A stretch of 64,000 nucleotides of DNA from Desulfomicrobium orale DSM 12838 (GTDB lineage: Bacteria > Desulfobacterota > Desulfovibrionia > Desulfovibrionales > Desulfomicrobiaceae), in NCBI RefSeq assembly GCF_001553625.1, contig NZ_CP014230.1:2170001-2234000 (forward strand). Reading direction: 5' to 3'. Made by a program: the position numbers and the translations under genes. Positions 25,856-36,234 of the stretch are shown here, in pieces (positions within the stretch are counted from its first letter, which is position 1; every line of letters begins with the position of its first letter). Below the pieces are notes generated by a model. The model was not told where the DNA came from and searched no databases. It was given only the letters and a program-made list of their open reading frames with translations.

Positions 25856-26923
25856 CTAGCAGACCTCTTCAGAAAATTCGATCCGCACCTGCTCCTCTTC
25901 GCCGACGCGTTCGATGATCTCGCCGATGACCCAGGAATCCTGCTTCAGGGCGGCCAGCCGATGCACCACATCCATGGCCACATCCTTCTTCACGATCATG
26001 ATATAGCCGATGCCGCTGTTGAAAATCTGGAGCATCTCCTCCCAGGACAGGCCGCCCTGTTCGCGCAGCCACGCGAATACCGGGGGAATGTCCCAGGAAC
26101 CGAAGCGCACTTTGGCTGTCACGGTCTTGGGCAGCACACGCACGATGTTGTCGTAGAAACCGCCGCCCGTGACATGCACCATGCCGTGGATTTCCCAGTC
26201 CCGGGACACGTTGCGCACGGCTTCGACATAGATGCGTGTGGGTTCGAGCAGCACTTCGGCCACGGTTCTGTCCGTGCCCGGAAAAATATCCTCCGGGCCA
26301 AGGCCGGATTCGGCGTAGAGCTTGCGCACCAGGGAGTAGCCGTTGGAATGCACGCCCGAGGAAGCCAGCCCGATGAGCACATCTCCCACACCGACAGTGG
26401 AGCCGTCCACGATCCTGTCGTTATCCACCATGCCGACGCAAAAACCCGACAGATCATATTCTCCGTCAGCGTAGAAATCGGGCATTTCCGCCGTTTCCCC
26501 GCCGATCAGCGCGCACTGCGCTTCCCTACAGCCCTGGACGATGCCTTTGATGACCGCCTCGGCCTTGTCCGCGTCGAGCCGGCCCGTGGCAAAATAATCC
26601 AGAAAGAAGAGGGGTCTCGCACCCTGAACGACGATGTCGTTGACGCTCATGGCCACCAGATCGATACCCACTGTATGATGCACGTCAAACAGAAAGGCGA
26701 GCTTGAGCTTCGTGCCCACTCCGTCGGTGGAGGCCACCAGGACCGGATCGCTGAACATGGACATGGGCGGCTTGAACAGACCGCCGAACCCGCCGATGTC
26801 GTTGACCACACCCTTGGTGTACGTGGACGCCACCAGCGGCTTGATCCGCGAAACGAACGAATTTCCCGCCCCGATGTCCACTCCGGCGTCCTTGTACGCC
26901 TTGTCCCTCTGGGAGCTGTGCAT
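25856..26923 (-). CDS. purM: Phosphoribosylformylglycinamidine cyclo-ligase (AIR synthetase)
   Basis: 355 aa, normal length. YKDAGVDIGAGNSFVSRIK, GGFGGLF, STDGVGTKLKLAF and GGETAEMPDFY are the standard PurM blocks, with the ATP-binding core and MVHVTGGGFYDNIVRVLP in the second domain. It forms aminoimidazole ribonucleotide in purine synthesis. It is a single gene on this strand, with a minus-strand terminator downstream. Confidence 0.96.
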   Translation of the reverse strand: MHSSQRDKAYKDAGVDIGAGNSFVSRIKPLVASTYTKGVVNDIGGFGGLFKPPMSMFSDPVLVASTDGVGTKLKLAFLFDVHHTVGIDLVAMSVNDIVVQGARPLFFLDYFATGRLDADKAEAVIKGIVQGCREAQCALIGGETAEMPDFYADGEYDLSGFCVGMVDNDRIVDGSTVGVGDVLIGLASSGVHSNGYSLVRKLYAESGLGPEDIFPGTDRTVAEVLLEPTRIYVEAVRNVSRDWEIHGMVHVTGGGFYDNIVRVLPKTVTAKVRFGSWDIPPVFAWLREQGGLSWEEMLQIFNSGIGYIMIVKKDVAMDVVHRLAALKQDSWVIGEIIERVGEEEQVRIEFSEEVC

Positions 26924-26987
26924 TGTCTCTTCCCCGTCAATAAGATAAGTTATCCATACCGCTCATTGAACCAAAACAAGTAAACGC

Positions 26988-27278
26988 ATGCCCTCTCCAA
27001 GTAAAGTAAAAACAGTTCTGGCACTGGCCGTCACGCTCCTGACCGGGCTATGTGGTCAGGCTTATGGCGGGGATATTCTGATCGATTCGGGAAAGGACCG
27101 GGACACGCTCATGCTGGCGGCCCCCGGCGCCACGGACCGGCAGACACCGCGCCTGCGCATGGAATCCAGCCCGGAAAACGGCACGTTCATGGGCATTGAG
27201 CCCGGCGTGCGGCATGCACCGTCTCCAGAAGCCTTTCCCCTCATCATCAGGCCGGAGATCCGGGTCAGGGGAAAATAG
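26988..27278 (+). CDS. Small exported hypothetical protein
   Basis: 96 aa with a signal peptide (TVLALAVTLLTGLCGQAYG). The mature part is short, charged and Pro-rich (PENGTFMGIEPGVRHAPSPEAFPLIIRPEIRVRGK) with no recognised domain. Its stop codon directly abuts the ATG of the radical-SAM gene (TAGATG), so the two are probably co-translated. Confidence 0.55.
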   Translation: MPSPSKVKTVLALAVTLLTGLCGQAYGGDILIDSGKDRDTLMLAAPGATDRQTPRLRMESSPENGTFMGIEPGVRHAPSPEAFPLIIRPEIRVRGK

Positions 27279-28298
27279 ATGGATGCTCCAGCGCTCCTGT
27301 GGCGATCGGCGGGACAAGACGTTCGCTGTCTTCTGTGCGCCCACTTCTGCCGTATTCCGCCCGGCGGACGCGGCAGGTGCAGTGTGCGCGAAAATCGCGG
27401 CGGCTCGCTTGTGAGCCTTTCCAGCCGCAAGGTGGCCGCCCTGCATCTGGATCCGGTGGAAAAGAAGCCGCTGTTCCATTTCCTGCCCGGAACGGCCACC
27501 TTGTCCGTGGGCGCTCCCGGCTGCAACATGCGCTGCGCCTTCTGCCAGAACTGGAGCCTGTCTTGTCCATCCACCCGGCAAACCATTCACGGCGAGGCCA
27601 TCAGCCCGGCCGAACTGATCGGCATGGCATTGGCCTCCGGGGCGGCGTCCATGGCCTACACCTACTCTGAGCCGACCGTCTTTTTCGAGCTCATGGCCGA
27701 AACAGCCAAGCTGGCTCTGAACGCGGGCCTCAGGAATATCATGGTCAGCAACGGGTTCCAGAGCCATCCGTGCCTGGAAGCGCTGGGGCCCCTCATCCAG
27801 GCCGCCAACATCGATCTCAAATCTTTCAATGACACCTTCTACCGCGACATCTGCGGCGCGCGGCTGCGCCCGGTGCTGAAAAATCTGGTTCATATGAAAA
27901 AGGTGGGCTGGCATCTGGAAGTGACCACTCTGGTCATTCCCGGTCTGAATGACTCGGACCGGGAACTGGCGGGAATAGCCCGTTTTCTGCGTGCCGAACT
28001 GGGCGAGGATACGCCCTGGCACGTCTCACGGTTTCATCCCGCCTGCCGGATGCAGGACATCCCGCCCACGCCGCCGGACACGCTGCTGCGCGCCGTGGAG
28101 ATCGGACGGACCGAGGGGCTCTTTTTCGTTTTCGCGGGGAATATGCGCTCCCGCTGGCAGAACACAGTCTGTCCCTGCGGCGCCACGCTCATCGAACGGG
28201 AAGGATTTACGGTTCTGCGCTCCATCCTGAAAGCCGGAGCATGTCCGGCATGCGGACGAAGAATCACCGCCGGAGAAGAAAGAAGCGCCCGGCCATGA
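27279..28298 (+). CDS. amrS: AmmeMemoRadiSam-type radical SAM protein
   Basis: 339 aa. The radical-SAM Cys motif is CNMRCAFC (CxxxCxxC), preceded by a Cys-rich N terminus (CLLCAHFCRIPPGGRGRC) and followed by YTYSEPTVFFE, NIDLKSFND and HVSRFHPACRM, the AmrS pattern. A C-terminal CPCG...ACPACGR adds further Cys, possibly a second metal site. The usual partners (MEMO and AMMECR1 homologues) are not in the window. The reaction of the family is not settled. Confidence 0.85.
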   Translation: MDAPALLWRSAGQDVRCLLCAHFCRIPPGGRGRCSVRENRGGSLVSLSSRKVAALHLDPVEKKPLFHFLPGTATLSVGAPGCNMRCAFCQNWSLSCPSTRQTIHGEAISPAELIGMALASGAASMAYTYSEPTVFFELMAETAKLALNAGLRNIMVSNGFQSHPCLEALGPLIQAANIDLKSFNDTFYRDICGARLRPVLKNLVHMKKVGWHLEVTTLVIPGLNDSDRELAGIARFLRAELGEDTPWHVSRFHPACRMQDIPPTPPDTLLRAVEIGRTEGLFFVFAGNMRSRWQNTVCPCGATLIEREGFTVLRSILKAGACPACGRRITAGEERSARP

Positions 28299-28320
28299 AA
28301 GCGCGGGGCGGGGCGAAACC

Positions 28321-28827
28321 TCAGAATTCGATACCAAGCCGGGCCTTTCCGCCCCGGGCGTATATGTGCTTGACCTCGGCGATGTCCGAGACGATGTCCG
28401 CCTCCTCCACCAGCCAGTCCGGCGCGCCGCGGCCGGACAGCACCAGATGGCAGTTCCGCGCGGCGCACCGTTCGATCAGGCCACGCACTTCCGCCTCCTC
28501 CACCAGTCCATGCCCCAGAGCGTACAGGGTTTCGTCCAGCACCAGCATGTCGAGCCCCGCGTCAATCCGCTCCCCGGCCCAGTCCAGAAGTTCCAGAGCC
28601 TTCCGGCGGTGAAGGGCGTAATCGGCGCGGTCGCGGTAGAATCCGGCGCCGGAAGCCAGAAAATTCTCCCCCAGCAGCCGGGCCAGCATCTCCTGTTCTC
28701 CGGCCTGATCCGGACGCTTCATGAACTGCCCGAAGGCCACCCGAAATCCCCGCCCCAGGGCGCGTACGGCCTGTCCCACACAAGCCGAAGTCTTGCCCTT
28801 GCCCGGACCTGTATAGATCAGGAGCAT
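28321..28827 (-). CDS. cobO: Cob(I)alamin/cobinamide adenosyltransferase (CobO/BtuR type)
   Basis: 168 aa. IYTGPGKGKTSACVGQAVRALG is the BtuR/CobO P-loop, VAFGQFMK, LDMLVLDETLYALG and LVLSGRGAPDWLVEEADIVSDIAEVKH are family blocks. It transfers the 5'-deoxyadenosyl group of ATP to Co(I) corrinoids. ATG 28827 lies inside the end of the upstream amidohydrolase gene (10-base overlap); a much longer in-frame extension is a shadow of that gene. Confidence 0.92.
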   Translation of the reverse strand: MLLIYTGPGKGKTSACVGQAVRALGRGFRVAFGQFMKRPDQAGEQEMLARLLGENFLASGAGFYRDRADYALHRRKALELLDWAGERIDAGLDMLVLDETLYALGHGLVEEAEVRGLIERCAARNCHLVLSGRGAPDWLVEEADIVSDIAEVKHIYARGGKARLGIEF

Positions 28828-30098
28828 GCCCCACCTCCGGAGCGTGCGGCCGCCGCCAGACGGGCCGCCGTTTCCCCGGCTCTGGCCAGAATCTCTTCCT
28901 CGCCGTCCACCACACCGCCCTGCATGAGGATGCGCCCGCCGCAGATCACCGTATCCACGCAGGCTCCGGTGGCGCTGTACACCAGATTGGATTCCAGATG
29001 ATGGTCCGGCGTCATGCATGGCCGGTTCAGATCCACCAGCACGCAGTCGGCCGGAGCGCCTACGGCGATGCGTCCGCTCTCCAGGCCGAACATGTGTGCC
29101 CCGGCCACGGTAGCCGCATCCAGTGCTTCCCGCGCCGGAAAAAGGGAAGGATTCATGGAGGTGATCTTGGCCAGTAAAGACGCGGCCTTCATCTCGCCGA
29201 ACATGTCCAGACTGTTGTTGGAGGCGCATCCGTCCGTCCCCAGAGCCACGGGCACGCCGTGACGGCGCATGCCCGCCATGTCGAACCGGCCGGAGCAGAG
29301 CTTCATGTTGGAGACGGGACAATGAGCCACCTGCACGCCGTGTGCGGCCAGCAGTTCCATTTCCGCCTCGCCCAGCCACACGGCGTGAGCCAGGCTCAGA
29401 TGCCGGCCCAGAAGCCCCAGGGAATGCAGATATTCCACGGGCCGCAGACCGTGTTCCGTCTGGCAGTCCTCCACTTCCTTCCGTGTTTCGCTCAGGTGCA
29501 TGTGGATGCGCAGACCGTGTTCCGCCGCGTATTCCGCGATCCAGCGCAGAGAAGCGGCAGATACGGTGTAAATGGCGTGAGGCCCCAGCACGAACTGGAT
29601 GCGGCCGGAAAACGATCCGCTTTCCGCGTGCAGTTCCATGACCTGCCGTTTCATGGCTTCGGCCCGGCCGGGATCGCTGAAATCGAAAAACGCGGCGGAC
29701 AGGGCCGCACGCAGGCCCATTTCCTCCACCGCGCGGGCCGTGCCCCGCCAATGCCAGTACATGTCCGTGAAGAATGTGGTTCCCGAGCGGATCATCTCCA
29801 GGCAGGCCAGTCTGGCCCCCCAGTAGACATCCTCCTCGGTCAGCCCGGCCTCGAAGGGCCAGATGTGTTCCGACAGCCAGGTGTGCAGCTCCATGTCGTC
29901 GGCGTAGCCGCGCAGCAGCGTCATGGCCGCGTGAGTGTGGGTGTTGTGAAAAGACGGCAGAATGGCCTTGCCCGAGCCGTCCACCACGGTGTCGGCCGCG
30001 ACATCCGCCTCGGGGCCGATGGAGTCAAAACGGCCGTCCCGGATCAGTACGTCCGCCGCGGCGTCTCCAAGGCGCGCGTTTTTGATCATAATAGTCAT
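28818..30098 (-). CDS. Amidohydrolase of the SAH/MTA/5'-deoxyadenosine deaminase type
   Basis: 426 aa. Metal ligands are visible in order: FHNTHTHAAMTLLRG (HxH), IHMHLSET, LAHAVWL and ALGTDGCASNN (Asp). SHNSLDMF-like NSLDMFGEMKAASLL is typical of the MtaD/SsnA branch, which deaminates S-adenosylhomocysteine, methylthioadenosine or 5'-deoxyadenosine. The start at 30098 follows GGGAGGAG. The overlap with cobO suggests a role near adenosyl-cofactor metabolism, for example recycling of adenosine-type by-products. Confidence 0.85.
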   Translation of the reverse strand: MTIMIKNARLGDAAADVLIRDGRFDSIGPEADVAADTVVDGSGKAILPSFHNTHTHAAMTLLRGYADDMELHTWLSEHIWPFEAGLTEEDVYWGARLACLEMIRSGTTFFTDMYWHWRGTARAVEEMGLRAALSAAFFDFSDPGRAEAMKRQVMELHAESGSFSGRIQFVLGPHAIYTVSAASLRWIAEYAAEHGLRIHMHLSETRKEVEDCQTEHGLRPVEYLHSLGLLGRHLSLAHAVWLGEAEMELLAAHGVQVAHCPVSNMKLCSGRFDMAGMRRHGVPVALGTDGCASNNSLDMFGEMKAASLLAKITSMNPSLFPAREALDAATVAGAHMFGLESGRIAVGAPADCVLVDLNRPCMTPDHHLESNLVYSATGACVDTVICGGRILMQGGVVDGEEEILARAGETAARLAAAARSGGGACS

Positions 30099-30205
30099 GG
30101 CGGCTCCTCCCTGAAGCCGCCTAACGGGTCCGCGCCGCCCTTGTCCACTCCGTCCGGGGGCGCGCCCGGCTCCGGGTGGTCTTCCCGGAACCGGGCCGGT
30201 TTCCG

Positions 30206-31102
30206 TCACCAGCCCCGTGTGGACATCTGTTCCTCGTCCGGCAGGGACCGGGCCGCCATTCCCGGCATGGCCGGGCCGAGATTCTCGCTCACTTCGGCCA
30301 GCACGCGGGGATCATCATGATGCGCCACGGCCGCCACAATGGCTTTTGCCCGCCGGGCGGGATCGCCGCTTTTGAAAATTCCCGAGCCCACGAACACGCC
30401 ATCCATGCCCAACTGCATCATGAGAGCGGCATCCGCCGGAGTGGCCACGCCGCCCGCCGCGAAATTGAGCACGGGCAGCCGCCCCAGAGCTTTCACCCGC
30501 CGCAGAAGCTCCACCGGAGCGCCCATTTCCTTGGCGCAGGCGACCAGCTCCTCCGCAGGCATGACCTGGACGCGACGGATTTCCGCAGTCACGCACCTGG
30601 CATGGCGCACGGCCTCCACCACATCGCCGGTACCGGCCTCTCCTTTGGTCCGGATCATGGACGCTCCCTCGGCGATACGCCGCAGAGCTTCGCCCAGATT
30701 GCGGCAGCCGCACACGAAAGGCGTCCTGAACGTCGTCTTGTCGATGTGAAATTCCTCATCGGCGGGCGTGAGCACTTCGCTCTCGTCGATATAATCCACA
30801 TCCACAGCCTCCAGTACGCGAGCCTCCACAAAATGTCCGATGCGGCACTTGGCCATGACCGGGATGGATACGGCGGCCTTGATCTCCCGGATCATGCCCG
30901 GGTCCGACATGCGGGCCACGCCGCCCGCCGCACGGATGTCAGACGGTACCCGCTCAAGAGCCATGACCGCACACGCTCCGGCCTCCTCGGCAATGCGGGC
31001 CTGTTCCGGATTCACCACATCCATGATCACCCCGCCTCTGAACCTCCGGGCCAGTTCCGTATTCAGAAGTTCTTCTTCCGCCGCTTTCATTGTCTGTTCC
31101 AT
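30206..31102 (-). CDS. pdxS: Pyridoxal 5'-phosphate synthase, synthase subunit
   Basis: 298 aa. [45 protein letters not shown] (Schiff-base Lys), [16 protein letters not shown] and [11 protein letters not shown] are near-invariant PdxS blocks. PdxS makes PLP from ribose 5-phosphate, glyceraldehyde 3-phosphate and ammonia; its glutaminase PdxT is not in the window. ATG 31102 follows AGGAGGA. The 103-base gap to the amidohydrolase shows no terminator. Confidence 0.96.
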   Translation of the reverse strand: MEQTMKAAEEELLNTELARRFRGGVIMDVVNPEQARIAEEAGACAVMALERVPSDIRAAGGVARMSDPGMIREIKAAVSIPVMAKCRIGHFVEARVLEAVDVDYIDESEVLTPADEEFHIDKTTFRTPFVCGCRNLGEALRRIAEGASMIRTKGEAGTGDVVEAVRHARCVTAEIRRVQVMPAEELVACAKEMGAPVELLRRVKALGRLPVLNFAAGGVATPADAALMMQLGMDGVFVGSGIFKSGDPARRAKAIVAAVAHHDDPRVLAEVSENLGPAMPGMAARSLPDEEQMSTRGW

Positions 31103-31471
31103 GTGCTTCCTCCTGTTGGTTGGACTCCCTTGGAACAGCCGCTTTCCGAAATGGCAATACGGCTTTTTCAGGGAAGAAATATGGATGTTTTCTCCATATT
31201 CAGACCCGGACGGCAGCACGGGAGCAAGCCGGAATCGGCATGTCCCATGAAACGGCGCAGCCATGACCTGAAAGTCACCCGGCATGAAACAAAGAAACCG
31301 CAAAATGAAAGCGGACGAGGGAAGAAATTCCACACGTCCGCTTTTTTCGGCCATGCCCTGTAAAATCGTTCAGGAGTCTTATCCGCCGGGTTCACACCAC
31401 TGATTCCGCCGTGCGAAGAAACCGGAGGAATGCAATGCCCGCGGCAGACCTCTCTTCCAGACCAAGTCCTG
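31103..31471. other. Gene-free interval upstream of pdxS
   Basis: 369 bases between the pdxS start and the response-regulator stop. The only structure I see is an inverted repeat at 31178-31200. No ORF is convincing and no T-run terminator for the regulator gene is evident. Confidence 0.4.
31178..31200. promoter_or_regulatory. Inverted repeat upstream of pdxS
   Basis: AATATGGA and TCCATATT form a perfect 8-bp dyad with a 7-base centre, 76 bases upstream of the pdxS start codon. It could be an operator or part of the leader RNA; no regulator is assigned. Confidence 0.35.
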
Positions 31472-32851
31472 TCAGCCATCCAGACCGTGCTTTTTCAACA
31501 CGGCGTAAAGGTGCGACCTGGACAGTCCGGATACCTGAGCCATCCGCTGCACATCTCTGCCATACTTTTTGATCAGTCCGGCCAGATACTCCGCTTCCAT
31601 CCGGAATTTGAAATCCTTGAACGTGGGAAAGGCTTCCTCCATTCCATCCGCATCCAGCATGGGCGCCTCCGGCCGGGCCAGAAGCGATCTGGCCGCGCGG
31701 ACCCGCACGCCCCGGGGCAGATGCTGGGCGTAAACCGTCTGTCCCGCGCCGGAAAGCACCAGCGCCTGCTCCACGGTATTGAACAGCTCCCGGACATTTC
31801 CGGGCCAGTCGTACTGTTCGAGCGTGTGCACGAACTCCGGAGCCATAGTCTTGCAGGGCATGCGATGCTGGCGGCAGAACCGCTCGATATGATGCCGCGC
31901 CAGAGGTTCGATATCTCCTTCCCTCTCCCGCAAGGGCGGCAGTTCCACGCGGATGGTGTTGATCCGGTAAAAAAGATCCTGCCGGAATCTTCCCGCCCGC
32001 ACCATGCCCTCCAGATCCTGATTCGTGGCGCAGACCAGCCGGAAATCGCTCTCCAGTTCCTGGCTGGAGCCCACAGGGCGGAAACGCCGCTCCTGCAGAA
32101 CCCGCAGAAATGTTTTCTGGGCCGACAGAGGCAGTTCGCCGATTTCATCCAGAAAGAGCGTGCCCTGGTCGGCCAGTTTGACCAGCCCCGTGCCGTCACG
32201 GGTGGCTCCGGTGAACGCACCCTTGACGTGCCCGAACAGCGTGCTCTCCAGGAGGGACTCGGCCAGGGCCGCGCAATCCACGGGCACGAAGCTCTGGGCG
32301 GAACGGGTGCTGTTGCGGTGGATGGTGCGGGCCAGCAGTTCCTTGCCCGTACCTGTTTCTCCCGTGATCAGCACGGTGGAATCCGATCCGCTGGCCTGGG
32401 CGATGCGCTCATAACATTGCCGCCGCATGGCCGGACTCTGGCCGACGACATCCGTCAAATCCAGAAGTCTTCCCGGATCCCGCTTTTCCTCTCTGGACGC
32501 CAGGGCGCGATTGAGGGTGTCCCGAATCTGCCGGACGGGAGAAGGCTTGACCAGATAATCCCACACCCCGCTGCGGATGGCCAGTTCCGCGCCTTCCGGA
32601 TCGCCCTGGCCGGTCAGAACGATCACATAAGGAGGATTGCTCAGCGCACTGATGGCGCCCAGCGCGTCGAGGCCGTTTCCATCCGGCAGGCGCACGTCCA
32701 GAAAAACGAGGTCGATGTCCCCCTGCCGCAGACAGCTCAAGGCCTCCCGCAGGGTCCGGGCCGTCAGACATTGATGCTCCAGACGCGCGGCCATGGCGGC
32801 CAGCGTTTCGCCGATCTGCGGATCGTCGTCCACAATCAGGATTCTGGACAT
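31472..32851 (-). CDS. Sigma-54-dependent response regulator (NtrC family)
   Basis: 459 aa. Receiver domain at residues 1-120 ([11 protein letters not shown], phospho-Asp in VFLDVRLPDGNG), AAA+ domain with GETGTGKELLA (Walker A) and KGAFTGATRDG (GAFTGA loop that contacts sigma-54), and a Fis-type HTH at the C terminus (VQRMAQVSGLSRSHLYAVLKKHG). It overlaps the hybrid kinase gene by 16 bases and is its obvious partner. Confidence 0.94.
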   Translation of the reverse strand: MSRILIVDDDPQIGETLAAMAARLEHQCLTARTLREALSCLRQGDIDLVFLDVRLPDGNGLDALGAISALSNPPYVIVLTGQGDPEGAELAIRSGVWDYLVKPSPVRQIRDTLNRALASREEKRDPGRLLDLTDVVGQSPAMRRQCYERIAQASGSDSTVLITGETGTGKELLARTIHRNSTRSAQSFVPVDCAALAESLLESTLFGHVKGAFTGATRDGTGLVKLADQGTLFLDEIGELPLSAQKTFLRVLQERRFRPVGSSQELESDFRLVCATNQDLEGMVRAGRFRQDLFYRINTIRVELPPLREREGDIEPLARHHIERFCRQHRMPCKTMAPEFVHTLEQYDWPGNVRELFNTVEQALVLSGAGQTVYAQHLPRGVRVRAARSLLARPEAPMLDADGMEEAFPTFKDFKFRMEAEYLAGLIKKYGRDVQRMAQVSGLSRSHLYAVLKKHGLDG

Positions 32852-35800
32852 GCGCGCTCCCTGTCCAGGACATTCCGGACGGCCCGCCCGATCATGTCCT
32901 TGTTGTATGGTTTGCTCAGAAAAAACAGAATGTTTTCAGGAAGTCCCGAAAATTCTCCGGCATGCTTCCGCCCGGAAAACATGACGAGCGGCAGCTCCGG
33001 GTGCCGCTGCGCCAGGGCGCGGGCCAGTTCCACCCCGTTCATGCCGGGCATGTCGTAATCCGTAAGCACCAGATCGGGCCGCCCCCCTTCATCCACCGCC
33101 TGCAGGGCCTCCCTGCCCCGGCGGAAGGCACGGACCGTGTACCCCAGACTTTCGAGCACCCTCGGAATGAGCGACAGCTGCTCCTCGTCGTCCTCGACGA
33201 AGAAAAGCCGCTCACCGCCCCTTTCCGCCTGCCCGGCATATTCCCGCGGAACAGCCGCTCCATCGCTGACGGCGGGCAGAAAAATGTCGAACCGCGTGCC
33301 TTCCGCCGATGTATGCAAACGGACCGCCCCGCCGTGTCCGCGCACGATGCCGTGCACCACGGCCAGCCCCAGTCCCGTTCCTCCGCTCTTGGTCGTGAAG
33401 AAGGGGTCGTAGATCTTGTCCTGGATGGCCTCGTCGATGCCGGGGCCGTCATCGGCGATGCTGAGCACAAGATAGCGGCCGGGCTCAAGACCGTCCTGCC
33501 GCGCGTCATCCTCCGCAAGCAGAGTCTGGCCGAGATCGATGCCGATGCATCCTCCCCGCTCCCCGTCCAGGGCCTGAAACGCGTTGGTGGCCAGATTCAT
33601 GACCACCTGATGGATTTGCGTGGGATCGGCCAGACACAGCGGCGGATTCTCCTCCAGGGCCGAGGTCACGCGGATATTGCACGGCATGGAGGGCCGGATC
33701 AGGGCTGCCGCCTCGGTGACCACGTCGCGCAGATCGGTGGGTACGAATCCTTCCTGCGTGGGCCTGCTGAAAGCCAGTATCTGCCGGACCAGTCCCTGTC
33801 CCCGGACCGAAGCCCGGAGGCAGCGCTCCAGATCCTGCCAGACCAGACTGTTCTCGGGAACTTCCTCCATGGCCAGTTCGGCGGAATTCATGATGGATGT
33901 CAGGATGTTATTGAAATCATGGGCGATGCCTCCGGCCAGCGTGCCGATGGCTTCCATCTTCTGGGACTGGATCAGCTGTTTTTCCAGATTCCGGGTCTGG
34001 GTGATGTCCTCGGCCGTGCTGAGCATGCCCACCACCTCGCCGTGAGGGCCGTGCAGAGGCACCTTGTTCGCCAGGAGCCAGATGGTCTGTCCCGAGGCCG
34101 AACGCGCCTCCAGCTGGAGCCGGAAGATGGGCTCGTCGCGGTCGATGACCTGCTCGTCGAACCGGGTGATCTGCCCGGTCTGTTCGGGATCCGCAGCGAT
34201 TTCCCCGTAGGTCCGCCCCACTATGGCCGCCAGGTCTGGAGCCCCCACGTGGGCTAGAAAGTTCCGGTTGGCGCCGAGAATGCGCAGATTGCGGTCCTTC
34301 CAGTGAACCAGCTGCGGGATGGTGTCCAGCACCAGCTGGAGCATGGCCTCCGAAGCGGCCAGAGCCAGTTCGGCCTTCTTGCGGTCCGTGATGTCTTCCA
34401 CGAACCCCTCGAAATACCGGAACGCTCCGCCGCCGTCCCGCACGACCCGGGCATTGAGCGTGGCCGTGATCACCGCGCCGCTTCGGGTGCGCAAAAGCAC
34501 CTCGCACTCCACGCTGTCCTGGCCCTGCCGGTAAAGTCCCACGATGCGTTCCCGGTCGCTCTGCTGAAAATAGATGCCGGAAATATTGGGACGGTCGTCC
34601 ATCAGTTCCCGGGGGCCCGGAAAGCCGAGCATTCTGGCCAGGGCCGGATTGACCGCCAGCCAGTCGCCGCCGGGTGTGGCCCGGAAAATACCCAGTGCCG
34701 AATTCTCGAAGATGGTCCGGTATTTTTCCTCGGCCGCACGCAGACCGTCCTCGGCCTGTTTGCGGTCTGAAATATCGTGCAGCACGCCCACCATGCCGGC
34801 GGTTTCGCCTTTTGAATCGGCGTAGGGCCTTTTGTGCAGCACCACGGAACAAAGGGTGCCGTCATTCCGGAGAATCCGGGTCTCGAAGGAATCCACGCGC
34901 CGGTCCAGAAGAGGGTCGAAACGGCTGTCCCGCACACGCGGCGACAGGAGGCGGAAATCCTCGTCCGTGTCCCAGCGCATGCCGAACCATTGACCGAAAG
35001 TCCGGTTGATGCCGCGGATAGCCCCGCTTTCATCCGTAAAATACATGGGCACGGGCAGCGTATCCATGAGGGTGCGCAAAAAGGCCAGCTGGTTCTTGAT
35101 GCGCAGCTCCACCGCCTTGCGCTTCCAGATGTTGACCATCAGCAGCACGAGAACGGCCGACAGAACCGCCAGCCCGACGATGATGGTCCAGAACTGATGG
35201 CGGTTGATGGAATAAAACGGCGAAGGCGCATTGATGAGCTGGCTGCCCGGAGGCAGCAGTCTCTGATCGATGCCCAGACGGTTCAGCACCTGGTAGTCGA
35301 ATCTGGGTGGCTCGTCCGGGGTGGCCGTCACGGGGATCTCCGCCGGACGCTCGCCGTCGAGAATGCGCAGGCCGATCCGGGCCGCCGCCTGTCCGTGCAT
35401 ATGGCCGCTGACCAGCTTGCCGCCGACCATGCCGTGCCCCAGCAGAAACTCCCAAGCCGCGTACAGGGGCACGCCCGTCTCCCGCCAGACAATTTCCAGG
35501 AGATCCTGGGCCGAATACACGGTTTCTCCCACGTCTTTATAAAACGGTATGAAGAAAAAAATGCTGTCCCCGGAGCTGGAGCGGACCAGTTCGATGAGTT
35601 CCTCCAGGGTGAACTCGTCCAGAAAGTCCACGCGCATGTCCTTCGGCAATCTGGGGATCTGAGCCCTGACCTGGCTGGCGATGGCGGCACCGGTCAGGCT
35701 TCTGTCGCCGATGACCACCAGCCGCTTCCGGCCCGGATGCAGCCGGGCGGCGATGGCGATATTGGCCGGCACGTCGAATTCTTCGAGAAGTCCGGTCATG

Positions 35801-36210
35801 CGGTGACGCATGGGCACATCCCCGGCGGCCACGTCGTTCAGGCCGCAGAAGACGATGGGCACTCCGGGGAAAAGCCTCTCGCCGTACCGGATGATGAATT
35901 CGTAGGCGTTGTTGTCCGAAGTGACGATGAGATCAAAACGCGTCGTCCGGAATTTGAACAGATAATACTGAAAAAGAATCTCGTTTATCTTGCCTTGGGA
36001 ATACCGCTTGGAATCCATGTACTCTATCTGCAGATAGATGTTCTTTCCGCTCCGGCCGAATGTGTCTCTGACGCCGCCGAGAATGGAGTCGGACCATTCG
36101 TAGCCGTTATGGTACGAATTGAGATAGAGAATGTTTATTTTCTTGTCGTCCGCCGCCATGGCGGAAAGCGGCAGGCACAGCAGAAAAAACAGAAAAAGCG
36201 GTGAACGCAC
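32836..36210 (-). CDS. Hybrid sensor histidine kinase with periplasmic ABC-binding-protein-like sensor
   Basis: 1124 aa, GTG start. Signal peptide, then a periplasmic domain (about 22-330: [36 protein letters not shown]) like the ABC_sub_bind family, a membrane helix near 340-362, three PAS domains (about 375-750), a HisKA domain ([19 protein letters not shown]), HATPase ([32 protein letters not shown]) and a C-terminal receiver ([12 protein letters not shown]). It probably senses a small periplasmic ligand and phosphorylates the sigma-54 regulator. It starts 24 bases after the dehydrogenase gene. Confidence 0.92.
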   Translation of the reverse strand: MRSPLFLFFLLCLPLSAMAADDKKINILYLNSYHNGYEWSDSILGGVRDTFGRSGKNIYLQIEYMDSKRYSQGKINEILFQYYLFKFRTTRFDLIVTSDNNAYEFIIRYGERLFPGVPIVFCGLNDVAAGDVPMRHRMTGLLEEFDVPANIAIAARLHPGRKRLVVIGDRSLTGAAIASQVRAQIPRLPKDMRVDFLDEFTLEELIELVRSSSGDSIFFFIPFYKDVGETVYSAQDLLEIVWRETGVPLYAAWEFLLGHGMVGGKLVSGHMHGQAAARIGLRILDGERPAEIPVTATPDEPPRFDYQVLNRLGIDQRLLPPGSQLINAPSPFYSINRHQFWTIIVGLAVLSAVLVLLMVNIWKRKAVELRIKNQLAFLRTLMDTLPVPMYFTDESGAIRGINRTFGQWFGMRWDTDEDFRLLSPRVRDSRFDPLLDRRVDSFETRILRNDGTLCSVVLHKRPYADSKGETAGMVGVLHDISDRKQAEDGLRAAEEKYRTIFENSALGIFRATPGGDWLAVNPALARMLGFPGPRELMDDRPNISGIYFQQSDRERIVGLYRQGQDSVECEVLLRTRSGAVITATLNARVVRDGGGAFRYFEGFVEDITDRKKAELALAASEAMLQLVLDTIPQLVHWKDRNLRILGANRNFLAHVGAPDLAAIVGRTYGEIAADPEQTGQITRFDEQVIDRDEPIFRLQLEARSASGQTIWLLANKVPLHGPHGEVVGMLSTAEDITQTRNLEKQLIQSQKMEAIGTLAGGIAHDFNNILTSIMNSAELAMEEVPENSLVWQDLERCLRASVRGQGLVRQILAFSRPTQEGFVPTDLRDVVTEAAALIRPSMPCNIRVTSALEENPPLCLADPTQIHQVVMNLATNAFQALDGERGGCIGIDLGQTLLAEDDARQDGLEPGRYLVLSIADDGPGIDEAIQDKIYDPFFTTKSGGTGLGLAVVHGIVRGHGGAVRLHTSAEGTRFDIFLPAVSDGAAVPREYAGQAERGGERLFFVEDDEEQLSLIPRVLESLGYTVRAFRRGREALQAVDEGGRPDLVLTDYDMPGMNGVELARALAQRHPELPLVMFSGRKHAGEFSGLPENILFFLSKPYNKDMIGRAVRNVLDRERACPES

Positions 36211-36234
36211 GGCGCTGGATTCTCCCAGCCGGAG

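Noticed and set aside
28828-29751. Upstream in-frame extension of cobO
   Set aside because: It overlaps the amidohydrolase gene in another frame; CobO has normal length from 28827.
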